Below are positions 36,185 to 43,946 of a DNA stretch of 64,000 nucleotides, piece by piece (position 1 is the stretch's first letter; each line of letters opens with the position of its first letter). Under the pieces are notes generated by a model. That model made no database searches and was not told the origin of the DNA. It was given only the letters and a program-made list of their open reading frames with translations. The stretch is from Alkalihalobacterium alkalinitrilicum (lineage in GTDB: Bacteria > Bacillota > Bacilli > Bacillales > Bacillaceae_F). Both the position numbers and the translations under genes were made by a program. Location of the stretch: positions 4,757,070 through 4,821,069 of the forward strand of contig NZ_KV917368.1 of NCBI RefSeq assembly GCF_002019605.1. Reading direction: 5' to 3'.

Positions 36185-36334
36185 ATGACGATCCAGTTTT
36201 TATTTTTCACGATTACGATTACGAAACGTAAAATAGCGGAAACTGATGTTGAAAAATATCACCAACGTGAACAACGTGAAAAAGAAATAAAAGAAAAGAT
36301 TGACCGCTACAGACATGTACGTCAATATTTCTAA
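36185..36334 (+). CDS. yrzI: YrzI-family small protein
   Basis: A 49-residue protein starting MTIQFLFFTITITKRKIAET, the signature start of the Bacillus YrzI family, then a charged helical tail ending RHVRQYF. The family is found in spore formers and is linked to sporulation, with unknown action. ATG 36185 follows AAAAGGAGG. It is third in a small-ORF series and ends at a perfect hairpin. Confidence 0.8.
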   Translation: MTIQFLFFTITITKRKIAETDVEKYHQREQREKEIKEKIDRYRHVRQYF

Positions 36335-36347
36335 TAGTAAAATAAAG

Positions 36348-36376
36348 AAGAGCGTTCAAAGATTGAACGCTCTTTC
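36348..36376. terminator. Bidirectional terminator between yrzI and the phn operon
   Basis: A perfect 12-bp stem (36348-36359 with 36363-36374, AGA loop). T-rich flanks occur in both directions, so it can end yrzI on the plus strand and phnE2 on the minus strand. Confidence 0.85.
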
Positions 36377-36419
36377 TATTGGTTTGGGAGTGAATCCTTC
36401 GTGACAATTCGTGTTTTGA

Positions 36420-37220
36420 TTATACGATTCGCTTTCGAATCTGTGCACTGATCGTATCAATAAGTGTTACAACAACTATAATGACAAGTAAAATCATACC
36501 GACTTCATCCCATTTACGGTTAGAAATTGAAATAGTAATTAAAGTACCGATACCACCTGCACCAATGATCCCTAAAATGGTAGAGGCACGGACGTCGATT
36601 TCAAACCGGTAAATAGCATAAGATAAGAACTCAGGAATGATTTGTGGTAAGACTCCGTAAAAAAGAACTTGAATACGATTGGCGCCATTTGCTTGTAAAG
36701 CTTCAACAACATTCATATCAATCGATTCGATTACTTCGGAATAGAGCTTACCTAGCATTCCGATTGAACCAATTGCAATGGCTAATACCCCAGCAAACGG
36801 TCTCGGACCTACAGCGGCAACGAACATAAGGGCAAGTACTAACTCAGGGAAAGCACGAATTCCATTTAAAACTCCTTTGGAAAAGTTATTTAATACCTTG
36901 TTCTTGACCATATTACTAGCTGCAAAAAGGCCAAAAGGAATGGCTAAAATCGCGGCTAGTAGTGTTCCAGTATAGGCCATTTGTAAAGTTTGCCACATTA
37001 AGCCCATCACCTTTGGAAAAGCACTCCAATCAGGTGAAAATAACTGAGGAATGACCCGTCCAACATTTCGTAAGGTTTGTTCACTGAATACTCGGTCCCA
37101 ACGAATATCAATAGAAACGAACGTCCATGTATAAAGTGCAATAATAGCAATTGCGATAAGAATGTTACGAATAATCTTTTTAACCGAACGTTTTTTCTTC
37201 GGTGGCATAATTAGTTCCAT
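36420..37220 (-). CDS. phnE: PhnE-type ABC permease (second)
   Basis: A 266-residue permease with about five or six membrane helices. The coupling loop is VVEALQANGANRIQVLFYGVLPQIIPEF, matching PhnE proteins of phosphonate, phosphite and phosphate importers. It overlaps the other phnE gene by 1 bp. ATG 37220 and ATG 37208 are both possible starts; GGGAGAG lies upstream. Two different PhnE subunits suggest a heterodimeric channel. Confidence 0.9.
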   Translation of the reverse strand: MELIMPPKKKRSVKKIIRNILIAIAIIALYTWTFVSIDIRWDRVFSEQTLRNVGRVIPQLFSPDWSAFPKVMGLMWQTLQMAYTGTLLAAILAIPFGLFAASNMVKNKVLNNFSKGVLNGIRAFPELVLALMFVAAVGPRPFAGVLAIAIGSIGMLGKLYSEVIESIDMNVVEALQANGANRIQVLFYGVLPQIIPEFLSYAIYRFEIDVRASTILGIIGAGGIGTLITISISNRKWDEVGMILLVIIVVVTLIDTISAQIRKRIV

Positions 37221-38011
37221 TAGACAATTCTCTCCCTTATCTTATTACTAATGTAGTCAATGATGATAACGGCGACAAAAATAATGATAATGATCGTCAT
37301 GACTCGTGGATAATTAAAGAAACTAATTTGTTGTTGAAGTAATAAACCGATACCACCAGCCCCGACAAATCCTAATACGGTTGATGCTCGTACATTGACT
37401 TCAAAAACATACAAGCTAAAGGAGACGAATTGTGGTAATACTTGCGGAAGTACCGCATACCAAATTACTTGTAACGTATTTCCTCCAGATGCCCGAATGG
37501 CATCAAGCGGGTTCATATCAATAGCTTCAATTGTCTCATACATTAACTTGGCAAGTAGGCCAAGAGAAAAGATAAATAAAGCAATAATACCAGGGAAAAC
37601 ACCTACACCAAAAATTCCAACGAAAATAATGGCGAGTAAAATGTCAGGAATCGTTCGTAATACATTCATGATAAAACGAACGGGTTGGTGGATCCATGGG
37701 CTTGGAAATAGGTTTGCTGCTGATAATAAAAAAATAGGAATACTAATAATGGCGGCAAGCGTTGTTGCGATGATAGCCATATGTATGGTTTCGGCTAGCT
37801 TATCCCAAACTTGTGGTGCGTAAGCCAAGTTTGGAGGAAACAAATCCGTTGTAATTCGCTGAAAGCCACTCCATCCTCGAATAAGATCTCCTGGTGTGGA
37901 CCGGGTTGCCCAAGATGTGTAAATGTATACTCCGACGATTGCGATTAAAATAAGGGTCATTCTTAGTTTAGCTTTTGAGGATATAACACCTTTTATTTCG
38001 GGATTACTCAT
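37220..38011 (-). CDS. phnE: PhnE-type ABC permease (first)
   Basis: A 263-residue permease with about six membrane helices and coupling loop PLDAIRASGGNTLQVIWYAVLPQVLPQF. It overlaps phnC by 8 bp at its start and the second phnE by 1 bp at its end, so the three genes are tightly coupled. Similar to its neighbour, from an old duplication. Confidence 0.9.
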   Translation of the reverse strand: MSNPEIKGVISSKAKLRMTLILIAIVGVYIYTSWATRSTPGDLIRGWSGFQRITTDLFPPNLAYAPQVWDKLAETIHMAIIATTLAAIISIPIFLLSAANLFPSPWIHQPVRFIMNVLRTIPDILLAIIFVGIFGVGVFPGIIALFIFSLGLLAKLMYETIEAIDMNPLDAIRASGGNTLQVIWYAVLPQVLPQFVSFSLYVFEVNVRASTVLGFVGAGGIGLLLQQQISFFNYPRVMTIIIIIFVAVIIIDYISNKIRERIV

Positions 38012-38780
38012 CGTCTTGACCTCCTACAAGGTCATCCTCTCGAATTTTTCGACCGTATATTTCTTCGAATGTTTGTTCAGATACTTCACTAGAAGGACCA
38101 TCAAATACAACTTCTCCTGCACGCATACCAATAATACGGTCAGCATACTCCATGGCCATGTCAATAAAGTGGAGGTTAACAATCGTCGTAATATTGTCTT
38201 CCTTGTTTACTTTACGTAAATAGGTCATGACCTGATGAGATGTTGGTGGGTCAAGGCTCGCAACGGGCTCATCGGCAAGAATAATTTTCGGCTGTTGAGT
38301 TAGAACACGAGCAATAGCAACCCGTTGTTGTTGACCACCACTAAGCTGATCCGCTCTTTGGTATACTTTCTCAGCAATATTTACACGTTGAAGGCTGTTA
38401 TAAGCTAAAGCAATATCTTCTTTTGAATATAAGTTTAATAGACTTCGTAAAGTACTTGTATGTCCTAAGCGTCCAGAAATAACATTCTTCATAACAGTGG
38501 AACGTTTGACTAAGTTATAGTTCTGAAAGATCATTCCAACTTCTGTACGAAGCTTACGGAGTTTACGTTGTTTATACTTTAAGATATCTTCTTCATCAAT
38601 AAGGAGCTCACCATTTGTTGGAGTAACGAGTCGGTTCATGCTACGGATGAGTGTTGATTTTCCTGCACCAGACAACCCTACAATTACAACAAATTCACCT
38701 TGATTTATTTTAAGGTTTACATTTTTTAAGCCTTGTGTTCCATTTGGATAAACAAGTGATACGTCCTTAAACTCGATCAT
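38004..38780 (-). CDS. phnC: PhnC-type ABC transporter ATPase
   Basis: A 258-residue ATPase: Walker A GLSGAGKST, signature [15 protein letters not shown], Walker B IILADEPVASLD and the His switch NLHFIDMAMEYADRI, which is the PhnC form. ATG 38780 on the minus strand follows GAGGGAAG. Powers the phnE permeases. No C-P lyase genes accompany it in the window, so the substrate could be phosphonate, phosphite or phosphate. Confidence 0.92.
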   Translation of the reverse strand: MIEFKDVSLVYPNGTQGLKNVNLKINQGEFVVIVGLSGAGKSTLIRSMNRLVTPTNGELLIDEEDILKYKQRKLRKLRTEVGMIFQNYNLVKRSTVMKNVISGRLGHTSTLRSLLNLYSKEDIALAYNSLQRVNIAEKVYQRADQLSGGQQQRVAIARVLTQQPKIILADEPVASLDPPTSHQVMTYLRKVNKEDNITTIVNLHFIDMAMEYADRIIGMRAGEVVFDGPSSEVSEQTFEEIYGRKIREDDLVGGQDDE

Positions 38781-38815
38781 GTTCTTCCCTCATTTCGTCA
38801 TCTTTGTAAGTATTG

Positions 38816-38860
38816 CCCTCCTCTTATGTCCTCTAAATGATAGAGGACATAAGAGGAGGG
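38816..38860 (-). promoter_or_regulatory. Intergenic 20-bp hairpin between phnD and phnC
   Basis: A perfect 20-bp stem (38816-38835 with 38841-38860, AATGA loop). AGGGGAG in its plus-strand right arm could instead pair with CTCCCCT near 38874-38880, making an alternative fold. No T-run follows on the minus strand, so it is more likely an mRNA-stability or partial-termination element that favours phnD expression. Confidence 0.8.
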
Positions 38861-38893
38861 GAGAAGTGGTCTCCTCCCCTAGCACATATTAAA

Positions 38894-39850
38894 TTAGTTT
38901 AGCATGTCTGGGAAAACTTGTGCTGTTTCACGTACTACATCATAGTCGCTGTCAGATGCTGTATCGATACCAGTCCAGTTATATACTTCATCCATAATCG
39001 TTAACATTTCTTCGTCACTATTAAAAGCCATAAATACTTCAACGATTAAATCTCTTAACTCTTGTGGAAGATTTGTGTTTAGAGAGATAGTATCGTTCGG
39101 AATCTCAGCAGTGTAATCCAGTATACGAAGCTCTTCCATCGCTTCAGGATAATCAGCTTCGATTGCTGTACGAGCATCATCGAATGTTGTTGCCACATCG
39201 GCATTTCCTTCAAGTACTTGAATTAATGCATTATCATGACCACCAGCTTGAATTAAATCAGAGAAGAAACCGCTGATATTTTCTGGGTCAACTCCATATT
39301 CGTTTACGAGTTGTGCTGCTGGGAAAAGGTAACCACTTGTAGATGCAAGGTCTGGGAATGCCCAAACTTTTCCTTCTAAATCTTCAAGGGATTGAATATC
39401 TGAATCTGTACGTACAGTGTATTGTGCTTTGTATGTTGAACTACCATGACGGATTGATTTTAAAACAGCATCTATATTATCATAACGTTCTGTTGCTAAA
39501 ACGTAACCGAAAGCTGGAATGAAACCGATATGTACTTGATCATTACCCATTGCTTCAACGAGTGCTGTGTAGTTCGTCATAACTTCACCACGAACATTAA
39601 CACCTAATTCTTCAGATAAGCGATCTGCAAGTGGGGCAACTGTGTCAGCGATATTCGCTGAATCTTGAGAAGGAACAAATCCCATGATTAATTCATCAGG
39701 CCATTCCGCTACTGTAGCGTCCTCTTCAGTTGTTTCTGGTGTATCTCCACCAGCATTTTCTTCTGGAGGTTCAGTATCATCAGCCGTTCCACAGCCAACA
39801 AGTGCGATGCTCATTGCAAGGGCAAGTACCATTGAATAAATCTTTTTCAT
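38894..39850 (-). CDS. phnD: PhnD-family substrate-binding lipoprotein
   Basis: A 318-residue lipoprotein starting MKKIYSMVLALAMSIALVGC, lipobox Cys20, acidic linker, then the PhnD fold with MGFVPSQDSANIADTVAPLA and the conserved FPDLASTSGYLFPAAQL. The start ATG (39850 on the minus strand) follows GAGGTG. PhnD-family proteins bind phosphonates, phosphite or phosphate. It is first in the phnD-phnC-phnE-phnE operon. Confidence 0.92.
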   Translation of the reverse strand: MKKIYSMVLALAMSIALVGCGTADDTEPPEENAGGDTPETTEEDATVAEWPDELIMGFVPSQDSANIADTVAPLADRLSEELGVNVRGEVMTNYTALVEAMGNDQVHIGFIPAFGYVLATERYDNIDAVLKSIRHGSSTYKAQYTVRTDSDIQSLEDLEGKVWAFPDLASTSGYLFPAAQLVNEYGVDPENISGFFSDLIQAGGHDNALIQVLEGNADVATTFDDARTAIEADYPEAMEELRILDYTAEIPNDTISLNTNLPQELRDLIVEVFMAFNSDEEMLTIMDEVYNWTGIDTASDSDYDVVRETAQVFPDMLN

Positions 39851-39945
39851 TTTTTTCACCTCAATAAGAATTTTAAGTACTTTGACATTATGCCTTAAGA
39901 TTTTTATAAAATCTAGGGGTAGTACGAACATCTTTAAATTTTCTT

Positions 39946-40010
39946 AATATAATTATTCGGATCTTAACGAAATTTACACTGGATTAACAAAACATTGGTT
40001 TACTTTAACA
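39946..40010 (-). promoter_or_regulatory. phnD promoter region with PhoP-like repeats
   Basis: On the plus strand TTAACG 39964, TTTACA 39973, TTAACA 39984 and TTAACA 40005 follow a 9-11 (x2) bp period. A minus-strand -10 candidate TATATT covers 39946-39951, 12 bp from the nearest repeat. The repeats point away from phnD, opposite to the pst arrays, so the assignment is less sure. Confidence 0.45.
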
Positions 40011-40086
40011 CTGAAACCTGTATTATTAGGTGAATATGTTTTGTTTAACCCATCAGCATATATCTTATGAATAAACTACCAAAGGA

Positions 40087-40127
40087 ACAACAAAAAGGCT
40101 GACAAATTGTCAACCTCCTTTTTTAAC
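40087..40127 (-). terminator. Terminator of the EamA transporter gene
   Basis: AGGCTGACA pairs with TGTCAACCT (one mismatch), flanked by A-run and T-run, so it can act in either direction; on the minus strand it follows the stop codon at 40129. Confidence 0.7.
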
Positions 40128-40128
40128 A

Positions 40129-41025
40129 TCATGATGTTTTCTCATGTTTTTTTCGAATAAGGGGAAGGTTCTGGTACTGAGAATAGGTAATGGCGGCTAA
40201 GATCAAGATGACACCTGCCCATTGAGCCAGTGAAACAAATTCTTTTAATACGAGAACGGACATCACTACAGCAGTCGGTAATTCTGCAGCGCTGAGGATG
40301 GTTCCTAGGCCTGTCCCGATTTTTGGGATCCCGATGGCAAATAAGATAGTTGGTAAAACTAATCCGAAAAAGCCTAAGGGAAGTGCATAAATCCACAATC
40401 CATTCTGTAATGCCCCACTTAATAGGAAGGAGGGAGGGAAAACGAGTAGTGTAAACAACATCGCACCTGTGACGAACAAAAAACTCCGTAAGATTGGATT
40501 AACGGATATAGCAACTTTTCCGCTTAAAAAGATAAACCATGCAAAAGCAAAAGCAGCAATCAGCCCATACATAACTCCTATCAAAGTCAATTCTTCCGTT
40601 AACCGTAAAAGGGGACCTGCGGCTAAAAATGTTCCGATAAAGATCAGCCCTATGGAGATCAATTTGGATTTAGATGGCCATTTTTTTTCCGAGATCGCTT
40701 CTATTAGTACACCTATCCATGTAAATTGAAATAATAGAATAATGGCTAGAGAAGCTGGAATCGTTTCAAGAGCCAAATAGTAAAAAATTCCTGTTAAACT
40801 AGTTGTTGTTCCTGCTGCAAGTAATAGAAAGAGGTTTTTTCGTGTCATTTTCTGTTTATGAATAAACAAGATGAGCAAAAGTAATAAAAACCAGCCGATA
40901 AAAAATTGACTTCCAATGACTTCAGAGTGACTAAACCCTTGTCCATAAGCAAGTTTCACGAATGTGGATAAAATACCATAACTGCAAGCTCCAATAAAAA
41001 CTAAAAGCGAATATTTTAATTTCAC
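40129..41025 (-). CDS. EamA/DMT-family transporter
   Basis: About 298 residues with ten hydrophobic helices in two EamA repeats. I start it at GTG 41025 on the minus strand, 8 bp after AAAGGAG; an upstream TTG would add seven residues. The family exports amino acids, metabolites or drugs; no substrate can be assigned. Monocistronic. Confidence 0.85.
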   Translation of the reverse strand: MKLKYSLLVFIGACSYGILSTFVKLAYGQGFSHSEVIGSQFFIGWFLLLLLILFIHKQKMTRKNLFLLLAAGTTTSLTGIFYYLALETIPASLAIILLFQFTWIGVLIEAISEKKWPSKSKLISIGLIFIGTFLAAGPLLRLTEELTLIGVMYGLIAAFAFAWFIFLSGKVAISVNPILRSFLFVTGAMLFTLLVFPPSFLLSGALQNGLWIYALPLGFFGLVLPTILFAIGIPKIGTGLGTILSAAELPTAVVMSVLVLKEFVSLAQWAGVILILAAITYSQYQNLPLIRKKHEKTS

Positions 41026-41203
41026 AATATATACTCCTTTACTCAATAACGCGTTTATCTTATCGAAGTCACATCAAATGTGCAAGTTTAACGAAAGAAT
41101 TAAATAGTCTTGTTAATGAGTAGAGAAAGAGTAATCTTTTTCTCTATTTTTTTTTGTTTCATATTTTATTCATATTTTCCTTTTATTATATAGAGGTATT
41201 TGT

Positions 41204-41232
41204 TTGCTGTGTTTCTGTTTTTTTTGTACTAT
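41204..41232 (+). promoter_or_regulatory. Promoter of the bdbC-thioredoxin pair
   Basis: TTGCTG at 41204-41209 and TACTAT at 41227-41232 with 17-bp spacing, about 44 bp before the start codon. Confidence 0.5.
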
Positions 41233-41276
41233 AAGGATTAGAGTTTAGGGACTAATAAGCTTAATGAGGGTGGAGA

Positions 41277-41702
41277 ATGAAAAATCAAAAACAAAGTGAA
41301 AATCTGTTGTTTGCAGCATGGAGCGTTTCTTTAGTTGCGACGTTGGGAAGTTTATATTTTTCAGAAGTACTTGGATATATTCCGTGTGAACTTTGTTGGT
41401 ATCAGCGGATTTTTATGTATCCTATCGTTCTTATTTTAGGGATAGCTGTTGTGAAAAAAGATTTAAAGCAAGCTTTATATTCTGCAGTATTTTCAGGAAT
41501 AGGGATTTTAATTGCTTTTTACCATTACTTGCTTCAAAAAGTACCAGGAATGTCTGAACTGGATTCGTGTGGATTAATACCTTGTGCGGGCCAATATATT
41601 AATTGGTTAGGGTTTATTACGATTCCATTTTTAGCTTTAGTTGGATTTACTATTATTTTTGTATTAAGTGTCATGATTTTAAAAACAAACCGAGGGAGAT
41701 AG
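41277..41702 (+). CDS. bdbC: Disulfide bond formation protein BdbC (DsbB family)
   Basis: A 141-residue membrane protein with four helices. The quinone-linked pair Cys37-x2-Cys40 (PCELC) and the second pair Cys98 and Cys103 are all present. It re-oxidises an extracytoplasmic thiol oxidoreductase, passing electrons to quinone. ATG 41277 is preceded by GAGGGTGGAG. The next gene, 6 bp downstream, probably encodes its partner. Confidence 0.92.
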   Translation: MKNQKQSENLLFAAWSVSLVATLGSLYFSEVLGYIPCELCWYQRIFMYPIVLILGIAVVKKDLKQALYSAVFSGIGILIAFYHYLLQKVPGMSELDSCGLIPCAGQYINWLGFITIPFLALVGFTIIFVLSVMILKTNRGR

Positions 41703-41708
41703 AAACCG

Positions 41709-42182
41709 ATGAAAAAAATATTAATCTTTTTAGGGGTCGTGGTTGTTCTGTTTGCAGGGTTAGCGATCGTAAATAATGCTTCAACGAGTAAAAAGGTCGA
41801 GGGAAATCCATTTGAAAAATCAAGCCTACATCCAGAAACGATTAAACAATTAGATAATCCAAATTATCAAAATATTATTTTACCAGAAGAGCTAAAATCT
41901 TCATTAGATGCTGATGAAAGTATGACTGTTTATTTTTATCAACCGACATGTCCTGCATGTGTTGAGGCTTCACCTATTATCGTTCCGATGACAGCTGATA
42001 TGGGAATCGATTTAAAGTTATACAACCTTTTAGAGTTTAACGAAGGATGGGCGGAACACAACATTCAATCAACACCTACCGTCATCCATTATCAGGATGG
42101 TCAAGAAGCTGGAAGAGTAGAAGGGTTGTATCCTGAAGAACAATATAACCTTTGGTTTGAACAAGTGAAAGCTTTAGACTAA
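41709..42182 (+). CDS. Membrane-anchored thioredoxin-like protein
   Basis: A 157-residue protein with an N-terminal membrane anchor (about 4-22) and an extracytoplasmic thioredoxin fold. The active site is Cys81-Pro-Ala-Cys84 and cis-Pro is in QSTPTVIHY. It is not the long DsbA-type BdbD, so it may be a BdbA-like oxidase or an independent reductase; pairing with BdbC supports an oxidase. Confidence 0.85.
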   Translation: MKKILIFLGVVVVLFAGLAIVNNASTSKKVEGNPFEKSSLHPETIKQLDNPNYQNIILPEELKSSLDADESMTVYFYQPTCPACVEASPIIVPMTADMGIDLKLYNLLEFNEGWAEHNIQSTPTVIHYQDGQEAGRVEGLYPEEQYNLWFEQVKALD

Positions 42183-42192
42183 AGAATTGGTA

Positions 42193-42226
42193 GAGAGGCT
42201 AACATTATAACGTTAGCCTCTTTTTT
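42193..42226 (+). terminator. Terminator of the bdbC operon
   Basis: AGAGGCTAAC pairs with GTTAGCCTCT, followed by six T. Confidence 0.9.
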
Positions 42227-42292
42227 CACAAACTCATCACAATTGTATAGTAGTTTAATTAGAGTAGGACGAATACGAAAATAGGTGATGAA

Positions 42293-43267
42293 ATGAAAGG
42301 ATATGTAGTGATTTTTGTATTCATATTTCTGGTGTCTGGCTGTCAGCACCTGCATCTATCACTTCCTGAGAAGAAGCCGCTATTAATGGTGACACATTTA
42401 AAAGAACAAAAACTCAGTTTTGTCGACCTTAATACATTTGAGTTGGTATATTCAGAAGCATTTCCATTTGAAATTCACTCATTAGAAATGCTTGCACGAA
42501 ATCAAGTCGCTCTTGCAGGTCAATTAGAGGAAGAGGTATTAGTACTTGATCTAAGTTCTGGGCGTACCGAGACCCTCCTTGGGCTTGGGCAGGGAATTAC
42601 AAGTATGAATTATGATCAACGTGAACAGCTTTTGTTCATAACAGATGCAAAACACCATCGATTACATGTGTATCATTTGGGTAAAGATGAAGTCGTTCAA
42701 TCTATACAAGTGGAAAATCATCCGCTTCAAGTTTCTTTAGATGATGGTGGAAATTATATATATGTCTTGAGTGGAGGGAATCCGTCCATAACCGTCATTA
42801 ATCGATTAAATTATGCGGTGGAGCTAACATTTCCTGTCCTGGATATGCCAACAGACCTAATCTTTGATGGACAGTACGCCTGGGTAACTGGACATGGTCA
42901 TTACACAAACTGGAACGAAAGCATTAAAGCATATGACCCGCTATCTGGTGAAAACGTCCGAGAGGTAAAAGTTGGTCTAATGCCGATTTATTTCTATGAT
43001 GACTCAATGGGAGAGGAATTTTTTGTCTTATGTCACGGGTCTAATGAGATGTATGCGATTGACCGCAACACTTATGAAGTGACGGAGACAGTATTAGTTG
43101 ATGATAACCCTCATTATATGAGTGGAAATGATCAGTATTTGTTTGTCACAAGTTTAGATGGTAATAAATTAACGGTCATTGATCGCAATACTTATGAAGT
43201 AATAGCGAAAACGGACATGGCTGCAGGACCATTTGGGATTGCGATAGGAGAGTTAGAAGATGAGTAA
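42293..43267 (+). CDS. Beta-propeller lipoprotein
   Basis: A 324-residue lipoprotein: signal MKGYVVIFVFIFLVSGC with the lipobox Cys at 17, then YVTN-type propeller repeats. The clearest repeated unit is IDRNTYEV, present twice near the C-terminus, also at DNA level. It shows no haem or enzyme motif. Its end overlaps the following response regulator by 8 bp, so the three genes are one unit and the lipoprotein may help the sensor kinase detect an external signal. That role is inference. Confidence 0.8.
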   Translation: MKGYVVIFVFIFLVSGCQHLHLSLPEKKPLLMVTHLKEQKLSFVDLNTFELVYSEAFPFEIHSLEMLARNQVALAGQLEEEVLVLDLSSGRTETLLGLGQGITSMNYDQREQLLFITDAKHHRLHVYHLGKDEVVQSIQVENHPLQVSLDDGGNYIYVLSGGNPSITVINRLNYAVELTFPVLDMPTDLIFDGQYAWVTGHGHYTNWNESIKAYDPLSGENVREVKVGLMPIYFYDDSMGEEFFVLCHGSNEMYAIDRNTYEVTETVLVDDNPHYMSGNDQYLFVTSLDGNKLTVIDRNTYEVIAKTDMAAGPFGIAIGELEDE

Positions 43268-43946
43268 AAAAACCATATTAGTTGTTGACGATGAGAAAGA
43301 ATTAGTGGAATTAGTATCTTCTTATCTGATCAAAGAAGGTATGGATGTAATTAAAGCGTATGATGGCCATGAAATAATACCAATCCTACAACGAGAAAAA
43401 GTTGATCTTATCGTTTTAGATGTGATGATGCCGACAATAGATGGTTTTACCGCATGTGAGATGATCAGAAAAAAGTGGACAGTTCCTATTATAATGCTAA
43501 CTGCAAAAGGCGGTGAAATGGATCGAGTTCAAGGATTAAAAATTGGGGCTGACGATTATGTCGTGAAGCCTTTCAGTCCGAAAGAACTTGTAGCGAGAAT
43601 AGAAGCGCAGCTTCGTCGTATCGAGTTAGTGACTATGAAACCATCTATAATTCGCTATGGTGAGCTTGAACTAGATCTTGACGGACGGTCAGTTAATGTT
43701 CGTGGCAGTCAAGTAGTATTGACGAGAAAAGAATACGATTTACTTTTATACTTAATCCAGCATGAAAAACAAGTGTTCAGTCGAGAACAAATTCATGACT
43801 ATGTGTGGGGAATGGATTATGAAAAAGGTACGTTTCGTACAGTCGATACCCACATTAAAACGTTACGTATTAAGCTAGGAGAGTATGGGAAATGGATTAA
43901 AACCGTTTGGGGTGTAGGATATAAATTTGAAGGTGACCATGGATGA
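43260..43946 (+). CDS. OmpR-family response regulator
   Basis: A 228-residue regulator with a complete receiver: Asp10-Asp11, phospho-acceptor Asp54 (IVLDVMMPTIDG), TAK at the Thr position, VVKPF Lys, and a winged-helix output domain (about 128-225). It overlaps the propeller gene by 8 bp and the kinase gene by 4 bp (ATGA). Targets are unknown; the downstream YtkA-like lipoprotein is one candidate. Confidence 0.92.
   Translation: MSKKTILVVDDEKELVELVSSYLIKEGMDVIKAYDGHEIIPILQREKVDLIVLDVMMPTIDGFTACEMIRKKWTVPIIMLTAKGGEMDRVQGLKIGADDYVVKPFSPKELVARIEAQLRRIELVTMKPSIIRYGELELDLDGRSVNVRGSQVVLTRKEYDLLLYLIQHEKQVFSREQIHDYVWGMDYEKGTFRTVDTHIKTLRIKLGEYGKWIKTVWGVGYKFEGDHG

Noticed and set aside
36420-39850. 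Calling the phn genes a phosphonate utilisation system
   Set aside because: Only transport genes are present; no C-P lyase, phosphonatase or phosphite dehydrogenase is in the window, so only the transporter class is named.
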